NCBI GenBank assembly: GCA_029881335.1
Contig: JAOUMU010000007.1
Coordinates: forward strand, 1-52,080
Length of the DNA stretch: 52,080 bases
From: Nitrospinota bacterium
GTDB taxonomy: Bacteria; Nitrospinota_A; UBA7883
Reading direction: 5' to 3'
Every line of letters begins with the position of its first letter. Position 1 is the first letter of the stretch. The notes beneath the pieces were generated by a model, which did not search any database, was not told the origin of the DNA, and saw only the letters and a program-made list of their open reading frames with translations. Shown here piece after piece: positions 32,780 through 40,496 of the stretch. The position numbers and the translations under genes are program-made.

Positions 32780-33415
32780 ATGGGACAACTGGCTGGAGTA
32801 TTGTCCGCAAGCTACCTTCTTGGCGCCATCCCCATGGCCATCATAGTGGGTCGAATTGTGGGGGGGATCGATATCAGAACCGCCGGTAGCGGCAATGCGG
32901 GGGCCACAAACGTATACCGCCTCTTTGGTCTGAAGCCATACCTGATTGTTCTTGGTTTCGACATGTTCAAGGGATGGGCGGCGGTGGCCCTGGTGGCGCC
33001 GATCGGGGTTGGGGCCATGACCCCGGGGCGGACCGCTGTTTACTGCGGAGTGGCGGCGGTGACCGGGCATGTGTGGACAGTCTTCGCGGGCTTTCGCGGC
33101 GGCAAGGGGGTGGCCACGGCGGGCGGGGCCATGCTGGGGCTGGCGCCGATTGTGGCGCTGGTGGCTGTGGGAGTGTACCTGGCGGTGACGCTGACGACCC
33201 AATACGTGGCGCTCGGCTCCATGGCGGCGGCGGTCATCTCTCCGCTGCTTGTATACCTGCTGGTTCCCGGCGCTCCGCCGGAGCTTTACATCCTCTGCTT
33301 CGGGCTGGCGGTTTTTATCATATTCACTCACCGGGTGAATATCCGGCGCCTTATGGCTGGCGAGGAGGGGAAAACCGATTTTTTGTCCAAGTTGCGCCGT
33401 CAGAAGAAGGAGTAG
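32780..33415 (+). CDS. plsY: Acyl-phosphate glycerol-3-phosphate acyltransferase
   Basis: PlsY acylates glycerol-3-phosphate with acyl-phosphate in the inner membrane, the first step of phospholipid synthesis. The 211 residues have five to seven hydrophobic helices and the three family motifs: SYLLGAIPMAI with the early serine, GSGNAGATNVYR (G-S-G-N-x-G-x-T-N), and HVWTVFAGFRGGKGVAT (catalytic histidine and GGKG loop). A charged tail follows. A PlsX gene, the source of acyl-phosphate, is not in the window. Confidence 0.95.
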   Translation: MGQLAGVLSASYLLGAIPMAIIVGRIVGGIDIRTAGSGNAGATNVYRLFGLKPYLIVLGFDMFKGWAAVALVAPIGVGAMTPGRTAVYCGVAAVTGHVWTVFAGFRGGKGVATAGGAMLGLAPIVALVAVGVYLAVTLTTQYVALGSMAAAVISPLLVYLLVPGAPPELYILCFGLAVFIIFTHRVNIRRLMAGEEGKTDFLSKLRRQKKE

Positions 33416-33531
33416 AGGACAATTTCAACCGCGCGGTTTGCTGGTCCTGATTCCGGTTTTTGTTGCGGCGCCTGAAATACCCCACACCGTCGGCCGCCAT
33501 GTTGTGTAAAATCATCTAAAGGTGGTGCTTT

Positions 33532-34740
33532 ATGGATGAATTCCCCCGCGTTCGAAGCGTACAGGCGATGTCCTATGAGGAGGAGGGCGGCCAGATGGTT
33601 GCGCTTAACGCCAATGACGGTCTGGCCGACCAGGCTGTGGTGGTGTCGCTTCCAGCTTTCTACCTTATCACCCTGATGGACGGGAGCCGTGACATCAACC
33701 GCATATGCGGGGAGTTCCAGCTCCAGTTCCAGAGGGAAGTGGCTCCGGCCGATGTGGAAAACCTTGTGAATCAGCTCGATAAGGCGCTGATGCTTGACAA
33801 TGACCGGTATCGCCAGGCGGCTAAAAGAGCTCTGGATGAATTCCTCGTCGCGCCGGTCCGGGCGCCGGTCCACGCAGGCAAAAGCTATCCCGATCAGGAG
33901 GAAGCCCTTTCGTCGATCATAGAAAAGGAGCTTGCCGACCACCCTGCGGCAGGCGCCGATTCAGCCGAGTCGGTAATCGTGCCGCATATCGATTTTCGGG
34001 TTGGCGCGGCGATGATGGCAGAGGGGTGGCGCGAGATTCCTTCCGGTCCAGACAATGTGATAGTGATACTCGGGACAGGGCACTACCTGGCGGATGATTT
34101 TTTTGCCTGTATCGACAAGGACTTCGAAACCCCCCTGGGGCCTATGGAGGTGGACAGGGAATTCCTGGCGGCGTTGGGGGGCAATTTCGGAGAGGATCTA
34201 TTTAAAAACCGCATATCTCACAAGGCGGAGCATTCTATCGAATTTCAGGCCCTCTTTATGGCCTCCAGAGCCAGGAAAGGCTCTGCCGCCAAAGCGGTTC
34301 CCATCCTTCTCTCCTTTCCGGAGAACATATGGGAGATGGACCACCTTTTGTTCAATGGATCCAGAGTGGATCGATTCGTGGCGTCTCTGGTCAAGACTGC
34401 CGCTGAGTGCGGGCGAAAGGTCCGTTATGTGGCCAGTGTGGATTTTTCCCATGTAGGCGCCAGATTCGGCGACGAGGAGCCCTTGACCGATCATAGGCTC
34501 CGGATCATTGAAAGGGAGGATCGGGAATTGATGGAAGCGGTGAAAAATATCGACGCCAAACGATTTTTGTCCCGAATTCGCGAATTTAACCCAAAAAACC
34601 GCATTTGCGGTTTTCCACCATTGTATGTTCTGTTGAATTTGACCAAAGCCAAACGAGGCAAGATATTGGATTATAGGCAGAACCTGGAAGGAGAGATGGA
34701 AAGCGTTGTCAGCTTCGCATCCATGGCGCTTTACGAATAA
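33532..34740 (+). CDS. PqqD-like domain fused to Memo (AmmeMemoRadiSam system protein B)
   Basis: The protein has 402 residues. The first ~105 form a small winged-helix-like domain (VSLPAFYLITLMDGSRDINRIC, then DVENLVNQLDKALML) resembling PqqD-type peptide-binding domains. Residues ~110-402 are a Memo domain: VPHIDFRVGAAMM, VILGTGHYL, SHKAEHSIEFQ, VASVDFSHVGARFG and the end VVSFASMALYE, with histidines and an aspartate for a metal site like that of aromatic-ring dioxygenase relatives. Memo proteins occur with AMMECR1 and a radical SAM enzyme, but neither partner is beside it. A strong AAGGTGG precedes the ATG. Confidence 0.85.
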   Translation: MDEFPRVRSVQAMSYEEEGGQMVALNANDGLADQAVVVSLPAFYLITLMDGSRDINRICGEFQLQFQREVAPADVENLVNQLDKALMLDNDRYRQAAKRALDEFLVAPVRAPVHAGKSYPDQEEALSSIIEKELADHPAAGADSAESVIVPHIDFRVGAAMMAEGWREIPSGPDNVIVILGTGHYLADDFFACIDKDFETPLGPMEVDREFLAALGGNFGEDLFKNRISHKAEHSIEFQALFMASRARKGSAAKAVPILLSFPENIWEMDHLLFNGSRVDRFVASLVKTAAECGRKVRYVASVDFSHVGARFGDEEPLTDHRLRIIEREDRELMEAVKNIDAKRFLSRIREFNPKNRICGFPPLYVLLNLTKAKRGKILDYRQNLEGEMESVVSFASMALYE

Positions 34741-34955
34741 ATAAACAAGTTGAATTATCGATCTGGAACATAAATAAGATTTAAATTGCAATTACCGCTG
34801 TAAAAACGTTACTCTATATTCCAAATGGCAAGTTGCTGGCAAGGATATTGCCGTGTGACATTATAGGCTGGGGAGATGTGGTGTTCCATGGCAGCGTGTT
34901 GTTTTTCTCAAAGAATTGGTTATTAAGCATTGGCGGGGTGGAAAGAGAAGTTAAT

Positions 34956-35393
34956 ATGATGAAGATCGATCCCGGTATCAGTGACGGCTCATTAAATCTA
35001 TTAAATCCGTGGAGAGCTCCGACCCGCAGAAGGGACGGATTTACATTAGTGGAATTGCTGATTACTAGTACAATCATCGCCATTCTGGCCGTGATAGCGG
35101 TACCCCAGTTCGCCGCGTATCGTTCCAGGGCCCTGTGCGGCAAGGCTATGTCGGACCTGACGAACCTTGCCATTTCCCAGGAGTCTTATTTTGTTTTCGC
35201 GCAGACATATGTTGCCGCTACTCAGAATCCAGATAACACCAGCAATATGCCGGGGCATATGTGGACTCCCGGAGTAACGCTCATCTCCTCCACAGCCACT
35301 AACGCATATTGGGAGGCGGTGACGGATCATGTCGCTTGCAACGATGGCCCATTCACATACAGTAGCGACAAGGGCGGTCTGCGGAGGAACTAA
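34956..35393 (+). CDS. Orphan type IV prepilin-like protein
   Basis: The 145-residue product from ATG 34956 has a 32-residue polar leader ending RRRDG, then FTLVELLITSTIIAILAVIAVPQFAAYRSRA. This is the class III prepilin signature with Glu at +5 and an N-terminal helix. The rest is a short, serine/threonine-rich globular part with two cysteines (ALCGKA, HVACNDG). Prepilin peptidase would cut after the glycine. No pilus assembly or type II secretion gene is nearby. Leaders of this length are unusual (usually 5-10 residues, longer in some pseudopilins). Confidence 0.75.
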   Translation: MMKIDPGISDGSLNLLNPWRAPTRRRDGFTLVELLITSTIIAILAVIAVPQFAAYRSRALCGKAMSDLTNLAISQESYFVFAQTYVAATQNPDNTSNMPGHMWTPGVTLISSTATNAYWEAVTDHVACNDGPFTYSSDKGGLRRN

Positions 35394-35483
35394 ATATTCT
35401 CAGGTATTTCTCTCCGCCTGGCTTGACTTAGGTGGCAGGCGCGGTGTATCGTTTTTTCATAATCAGACTACTGGGGGAAACCG

Positions 35484-35978
35484 ATGTCAATCTCTGCTGA
35501 GCAAGTGATAAACTCCGCTATCTATAACGAGAAACTGGCCATGGAGCATTACGCTTCTCTGGCGGAGGTCTTGAAAAAAGCCGGAGACGCCAGCGCCGCC
35601 CGATTCTTCGAGGAACAGGGGAAAAGGGAAAAGGGTCATTTTAACAGCCTGATGAAATATAAGGAAAAAATGTTTCCAGATTCCAAGGTCGCCGTGGGTG
35701 AGACCATTAGCTGGATTACCCGAGAGGTGACCGACGAAGTGGGAAGCTTGGCCGGCCTGGACGATGCCCTGAAGGTGGTGGAAGAATCGGAAAAAGCGGC
35801 CGAAAAATTCTATCGCGGCGCCATCGACGGGGCGGAGGAGCAGGAGGCCAGGATACTTTTCGAAAAGCTGGCCGATGATGAGGCCAGGCACGGCAGAATC
35901 ATGGGTCGGCTGCGGGCTCGGCTGGAGGAGAAGGGGAGCATAGAGCCGCCCGATTTCGCCGACTTGGGAATGGACTGA
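35484..35978 (+). CDS. Ferritin-like (rubrerythrin-type) protein without rubredoxin domain
   Basis: The 164-residue four-helix protein has AIYNEKLAMEHYASLAE, GKREKGHFNSL, EESEKAAEKFYRG and ADDEARHGRIMG, the E...ExxH...E...ExxH pattern of a di-iron site. The C-terminus ends with an acidic tail and lacks the CxxC pairs of the rubrerythrin rubredoxin domain. A likely role is peroxide reduction or iron handling in the cytoplasm. A possible promoter, TTGACT...TATCGT with 18-base spacing (35423-35452), lies upstream. It is related in fold to the C-terminal half of the rhodanese fusion at 14.0 kb. Confidence 0.82.
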   Translation: MSISAEQVINSAIYNEKLAMEHYASLAEVLKKAGDASAARFFEEQGKREKGHFNSLMKYKEKMFPDSKVAVGETISWITREVTDEVGSLAGLDDALKVVEESEKAAEKFYRGAIDGAEEQEARILFEKLADDEARHGRIMGRLRARLEEKGSIEPPDFADLGMD

Positions 35979-36042
35979 CACACCCGGCAATGCCCTCGCC
36001 AAAACCGGGATTTGACCGGCAACTGTGATTGACCTCGCAGGT

Positions 36043-36303
36043 CTATTTTTCAGCAGGGCCGAATGGCCCGATCATCGGATTTGAAAAGGGTCCTTTGATG
36101 TCAGAGGACTTGACAGTGGCGCCCCCCAGCTTTTCCATGGCGGTCTGCTCTATCATGACACAATACAGGTTCTCCCATGGATCTATGGAAATCACGCCGA
36201 AAGAAGAATCAAGGTCTTCAAGCGACAGCCCGTACCTCTCGCACACGCTTTCGATAGAAGGTGTCCCTTCCTCCCAGGTGATTTCGTACAACAACCTTGC
36301 CAT
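36043..36303 (-). CDS. Small protein resembling the subtilase prodomain of its neighbour
   Basis: The 86-residue protein begins MARLLYEITWEEGTPSIES and ends KGPFSNPMIGPFGPAEK. I know no named family. By eye, FGVISIDPWENLYCVMIEQTAMEKL and GPFSNPMIG match the layout of the prodomain of the neighbouring subtilase (STYIVRGEVEKGDIDEL, then VGVFADPQIQ): two strands, a helix and a G-x-F-(S/A)-(N/D)-P-x-I turn. Chopped prodomain-like proteins often act as subtilisin inhibitors (I9/SPI). A GGGAG precedes the ATG; its own extended -10 promoter lies at 36334-36342. Confidence 0.6.
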   Translation of the reverse strand: MARLLYEITWEEGTPSIESVCERYGLSLEDLDSSFGVISIDPWENLYCVMIEQTAMEKLGGATVKSSDIKGPFSNPMIGPFGPAEK

Positions 36304-36333
36304 GTCTCTACTCCCGGATGCCTTGCCACCCTC

Positions 36334-36342
36334 ATTATACCA
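36334..36342 (-). promoter_or_regulatory. Extended -10 promoter of the small prodomain-like gene
   Basis: On the minus strand TGGTATAAT (36342-36334) is a perfect extended -10 (TG-N-TATAAT), 31 bases before the ATG. No good -35 is seen, as expected for this type. Confidence 0.5.
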
Positions 36343-36368
36343 CTCACGGCGTTGAAAATGGTATTGGG

Positions 36369-36412
36369 CAAGCCGCCGGGCCCGGAGATTTCTCCTAAGA
36401 TCCGGCGGCTTG
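36369..36412 (-). terminator. 11-bp hairpin between the subtilase and the small gene
   Basis: CAAGCCGCCGG (36369-36379) pairs perfectly with CCGGCGGCTTG (36402-36412) around an inner GGAGA/TCTCC stem. It follows the subtilase stop and could end its transcript or protect its 3' end, but no T-run follows, so an intrinsic terminator is not certain. Confidence 0.45.
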
Positions 36413-36430
36413 ACATGTACTAGTATGTTG

Positions 36431-38122
36431 TCACTTCTCCTCCCAACCGCCACTCTCCATCTTTCCCATGAGCCCCTTCAGGTATCCCAGCTGGAAAATG
36501 GCCTCAGGTGATGAATCCTCAATCACATAGCGCAAAGCTTCCCAGCTTGCGTCCTCCTCGCCAGGCGCCACTTCATCTTCGGCGTAGGGAAATCCGGCGC
36601 CCTCCATGCCAGCTGTGGAAAGTGGATTCGCAGGCCTGGGCAGAGGAGGCCGGCCCACTGGGAATTTGGGTAGAGGAGGGCGGGGAAACGGTGGCTTTAT
36701 TGGAAAACACAATTTTGGAAATCGTTCGCATAAGTCAAGCCTGGTCTTCGGAAAGAGTTTTTTGACGATCCCGCATCCATTGACCACACCATACCCATGC
36801 AGGTAGTCATATCCTGCCGATCCCAGATCCGTGGCCGTGCTGGTCAGAAGATTCCGAATGGCCGAAGGGGCTGTATTCGCCTGGGAGGGATTGTATGGCC
36901 TTGCGGACCGTACCGCCGCCACCACTCCTGATACCACGGGGCATGCGGCGGAAGTCCCTCCATCCGCCGCGTAGACCCCGGAGCCTTTGAAGTGTGTGTA
37001 TCCACAAATATCCGGCTTCATTATTGTCAGGCGGCCGGGCCCGATGGCTGAGTATCCAACGCGGGTTTTGGTGGTGTCCACTCCCGCCACGCAAAGCACT
37101 GAACTTGAGGAATTGGCGCCGTAAATTGATCTATCCGTCACATTTTGGCAGCGCCCATCCGGGCAATCCTTTCCGCAGTTTCCCGCTGCGAAAACTATGT
37201 CGGCCCCCAGTTTTTCAACTGTGGCCACCAGCTTGTTGAATGGATGGTTTGGATTGTCGCTATAGTTGCCCGGAGCGCCCACCGGCCAGTCCCAGCTAGG
37301 GTGGAACATCCCCCAGCTGTTGCTGATAACCATGGTCTGAGGCTTTCCGTATTTCAATCCCGCCTGTAGTATAGAGGAAAGATGCCCGTATGCCCTGATG
37401 GCGTCAGACAGAAAGCTGTCCATCAGCACGCCCCCTGGTGGCGCCAATAGCCCGTGCAGCAAGGCAATGTCCAAAATCGTCGCCTTCGGAGCTGCTATGC
37501 ACACGTCATATGCGCACATGGTCCCATGGCCCACCGGGGCGTTACCTGGCGTGACCACCGATGGATCCCAGGACCAGCTTCTGGCCGCGTCGAAGGATGG
37601 GGTTTTTCCCTTGCTGTTCAGGAAGGTCATGTTCACTCCTGTGTCCACCACGGCCACCATCACTCCAGAGCCGTCCATGCCCTTGGCGCGCATGCTATCG
37701 ACGCATAAAAGCTTTTCCACCAGCAGATGGTCTCCCACCGGCCCTGCGCCAGGGCAAACCTGCATTGATTGAATCTGAGGATCGGCGAAAACTCCAACAA
37801 GCTGGCCACTTTTTGCCGCCTCATTCGTTAATTCATCAATATCCCCTTTCTCCACTTCACCCCTGACAATGTAGGTTGACGCCTCCATGCTGGTGTCGAT
37901 CGAAAACGCCTCCGATGTGTCGTAAAGGTTGTTCGGGTCAAACTCAATCCGGGTCGTGCCAGGCAGGGCCACCGGCCCAAAGGATTCGTCATACTGCAAA
38001 AGTTTTAGCTCGGGAACCGCTTTTTTGTCCAGCCTTGGCGCCGCCTCGGACATCATTGCGGACATGTTGGATTCCAACTTCTTGTTGTGCGATAACTCGA
38101 TGATAACCCTGATTTTCCCCAC
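36431..38122 (-). CDS. Subtilisin-like serine protease (S8), no signal peptide
   Basis: The protein has 563 residues. Catalytic triad: Asp160 in VMVAVVDTGVN, His199 in VGHGTMC and Ser390 in GGTSAACPVVSG, with oxyanion Asn314 in FAAGNCG. Residues about 50-120 form a prodomain-like region ending VGVFADPQIQ. Extra cysteines appear around the catalytic domain. A proline-rich linker (PPFPRPPLPKFPVGRPPLPRP) at about 475-510 leads to an acidic tail. There is no signal peptide, so it is probably cytosolic unless exported otherwise. The GTG at 38122 follows GGAGG; a TTG at 38155 is less likely. Confidence 0.9.
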   Translation of the reverse strand: MGKIRVIIELSHNKKLESNMSAMMSEAAPRLDKKAVPELKLLQYDESFGPVALPGTTRIEFDPNNLYDTSEAFSIDTSMEASTYIVRGEVEKGDIDELTNEAAKSGQLVGVFADPQIQSMQVCPGAGPVGDHLLVEKLLCVDSMRAKGMDGSGVMVAVVDTGVNMTFLNSKGKTPSFDAARSWSWDPSVVTPGNAPVGHGTMCAYDVCIAAPKATILDIALLHGLLAPPGGVLMDSFLSDAIRAYGHLSSILQAGLKYGKPQTMVISNSWGMFHPSWDWPVGAPGNYSDNPNHPFNKLVATVEKLGADIVFAAGNCGKDCPDGRCQNVTDRSIYGANSSSSVLCVAGVDTTKTRVGYSAIGPGRLTIMKPDICGYTHFKGSGVYAADGGTSAACPVVSGVVAAVRSARPYNPSQANTAPSAIRNLLTSTATDLGSAGYDYLHGYGVVNGCGIVKKLFPKTRLDLCERFPKLCFPIKPPFPRPPLPKFPVGRPPLPRPANPLSTAGMEGAGFPYAEDEVAPGEEDASWEALRYVIEDSSPEAIFQLGYLKGLMGKMESGGWEEK

Positions 38123-38207
38123 GATTTCCTCCGTTTCAAGTTGGGCCTGTCTCAAGCGTCTCTGGCGAAATACCGCTGCGCCGCCGCGCCCTGGGAAAGG
38201 CGATATA

Positions 38208-38235
38208 ATTATAAACAGTAGTCAAACTATAACAA
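38208..38235 (-). promoter_or_regulatory. Promoter of the subtilase gene
   Basis: On the minus strand TTGTTA (38235-38230) and TATAAT (38213-38208) are 16 bases apart, in an AT-rich stretch about 80 bases upstream of the GTG start. Confidence 0.5.
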
Positions 38236-38367
38236 CAGTATCGTGAAGTCAATAATATTATAGACCTGGTCATATACAGGATTCCGCGTCGGGCCACGGC
38301 GCGCGTCACGATTGTCCAGATCCGAGGCTAACATCGTGTCGTTTTACAGGATGCCAGCCGGCCACGA

Positions 38368-39411
38368 ATGCAGTATCATGGCGCCATGCGTGAAACGATA
38401 TTCAATGGCGACTCCTCCCTCATGGCGGGTCAACTGCTCGTCGTCGGATTCGAGGGGATGAAATACACCCGTGAGCTGGGGACATTTTTCCAAAAGGTCC
38501 AGCCAGGTGGCGCCATTCTCTTCTCCCGCAATATCAGGGATACCACCCAGACCCGGATCCTCGTGGGGGACATCGCCAGACTGATCGAGGATACAACAGG
38601 CGCCAGGGCGTTCATTTGCCTGGACCAGGAGGGAGGACGTGTCAGCCGGTTGCCGGGTGAAAGTTTCCCCACAGCCAGGCAGCTTTGCCAAAAGGGGGGC
38701 GAGGAGGCGGTGGAAGCGAGTTACCGGGCGATGGGGGAGAAGATGGCGGGGCTTGGATTCAATGTGAATTTCGCCCCCGTGCTGGATCTGGACACTAATC
38801 CGATAAATCCCATAATCGGAGACCGAGCTTTCGGGCCGGATGTGGAGACGGTCATGGTCATGGCGGCCGCCGCCAAACGGGGGCTGGACGCGGCCGGGGT
38901 GCTTTCGTGCGGGAAGCACTTCCCCGGGCACGGTGGCGCGGATAAGGACAGCCATATGGAATTGCCGTTGGACATGCGTCCGCTGGAGCGTCTTCTGGAG
39001 CGGGAAGTGGCCCCATTCGCCGCGTGGTCAAAGGCCCGGGGCCCCTTTATCATGACAGCCCATGTGGCATACCCGGCCCTGGACAATACCATGCTCCCTG
39101 CCACGCTTTCCAAGCCGATGATCACCGGCCTGCTTCGTGAGCGGCTGGAATATCAAGGGATCGTGATAACCGACGATATGGACATGAAGGCGCTGACGGA
39201 TAACCATGACGACAGAGAAGCGGCGTTGATGGCTCTTGGCGCCGGATGCGATATTCTGCTCTCCTGTCACGACCCGAGTCGGATCACCGCTATCCATGAA
39301 ACAATCAGAGGAGCCTTTGATGGCGGCTTGCCCGAGGAGGAAATGATCGCAAAGCTTGGGCGGGTTATGAATATAAAAGACAACGATGGTATCATGCGGG
39401 ATGTTCGATAA
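38368..39411 (+). CDS. nagZ: Beta-N-acetylhexosaminidase (GH3)
   Basis: NagZ removes GlcNAc from muropeptides during peptidoglycan recycling in the cytosol. The 347-residue single GH3 N-terminal domain has PGGAILFSRNI, ICLDQEGGRVSRL, NVNFAPVLDL, KHFPGHGGADKDSHMELP (acid/base His-Asp loop of NagZ), MTAHVAYPALD and VITDDMDMKAL (nucleophile aspartate). Start is uncertain between ATG 38368 and 38386. It lies 30 bases before the protoglobin gene. No other recycling genes are in the window. Confidence 0.93.
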   Translation: MQYHGAMRETIFNGDSSLMAGQLLVVGFEGMKYTRELGTFFQKVQPGGAILFSRNIRDTTQTRILVGDIARLIEDTTGARAFICLDQEGGRVSRLPGESFPTARQLCQKGGEEAVEASYRAMGEKMAGLGFNVNFAPVLDLDTNPINPIIGDRAFGPDVETVMVMAAAAKRGLDAAGVLSCGKHFPGHGGADKDSHMELPLDMRPLERLLEREVAPFAAWSKARGPFIMTAHVAYPALDNTMLPATLSKPMITGLLRERLEYQGIVITDDMDMKALTDNHDDREAALMALGAGCDILLSCHDPSRITAIHETIRGAFDGGLPEEEMIAKLGRVMNIKDNDGIMRDVR

Positions 39412-39441
39412 CCTTTCGCCGCGGATATAAGGAGAAAATGG

Positions 39442-40335
39442 ATGCAAGAGATGAAGTCCGTTTTGGACGAGTACAAGATCACTGCGGCTGATATGGAGAA
39501 CATGAGGGCCGTGGCGCCGCATGTTGCCCAGGCTCGGGAGTCGATAGCCGATTTCCATTATCAGTGGCTCCTCTCCAATAGCCAGACGGCCAAGTTCTTC
39601 CCGGACGAGTTTACTCTAAAAAAGGCTCGGGGGGCCTTCCTCGGCTGGCTGGATGATCTATTTTCCGGTCAGTACGATATAGGCTACTACACCAAGCTTA
39701 ATAAAATCGGCGCCACCCATGTACGCATCGGTTTGCCGGCCTATCTGGTGAACGTCCAGATGTCTCATATCCGCGGTTATCTGTGCGACTTCATCGCCGG
39801 CAAGCTGAAGGAGGATCCGGATTTGACCACAAGGGTGTTGGGCTCGCTAAACCAGATGATCGACATGAACATGGACCTGATGACCCGCTCCTATCGTGAG
39901 GAGGAGATGAAAACCCATTTTCTATCCTACGGGCTGGACAGCTTCATCATGACGGTGGCGAAGTGGTTCGTCAGCGGATTCAACATGGTGCTGGTGCTGG
40001 GGCTGGTGATCACCGGGGCGCTGGCGCTGGCCATGGCGGTGAACGAGGCTATCCACACCGCCTCCATGGGGCTGGAGCGTGTGGTGCTGGGGCTGCTGGG
40101 GACGCTATTGATACTGTGGGTGGTCATCGAGCTGCTCGACACGCAGATCGGACATATCAGAGGGCGCGCTTTCGCCATAAAGGTGTTCGTCTCCGTCGCG
40201 CTGGTGGCGGAGCTTCGGAAGATTCTCACTTCATCAATCAGCCACGCCACTTGGGAGGATCAGGCGGCGCTGGCAGGCTCTGTGATGATACTGGGACTTA
40301 TTTATTGGCTGATATCGAAAACGGAGAGGGCGTAA
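39442..40335 (+). CDS. Protoglobin - PsiE-like membrane fusion
   Basis: The protein has 297 residues. Residues 1-160 form a globin-coupled-sensor-type protoglobin domain (SIADFHYQWLLSN, FFPDEFTLKKARGAFLGWLDDLFSGQYD) with a probable proximal heme ligand His93 in GATHVRIGLP. Residues about 168-295 have four membrane helices and IELLDTQIGHIRGRAFAIKVFVSVALVAELRKIL, the PsiE family signature. It should bind O2, NO or CO in the cytosol and pass a signal to the membrane part, but no output domain is seen. A GGAGAA precedes the ATG. It follows nagZ closely. Confidence 0.8.
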   Translation: MQEMKSVLDEYKITAADMENMRAVAPHVAQARESIADFHYQWLLSNSQTAKFFPDEFTLKKARGAFLGWLDDLFSGQYDIGYYTKLNKIGATHVRIGLPAYLVNVQMSHIRGYLCDFIAGKLKEDPDLTTRVLGSLNQMIDMNMDLMTRSYREEEMKTHFLSYGLDSFIMTVAKWFVSGFNMVLVLGLVITGALALAMAVNEAIHTASMGLERVVLGLLGTLLILWVVIELLDTQIGHIRGRAFAIKVFVSVALVAELRKILTSSISHATWEDQAALAGSVMILGLIYWLISKTERA

Positions 40336-40496
40336 TGGGGGACGCCGATCCCAAAGGCCTGTTTGTGGCTTGAGACTAAACCGAATATATGAATCTTCAA
40401 ATTCAGGAGAGATATTTACGGGCATGGGATTTAACCACAACGCTGAAATTTATTTTGGCCAGAAGAGTTTTTATATGCTCGTAAATTCGATTCGCC

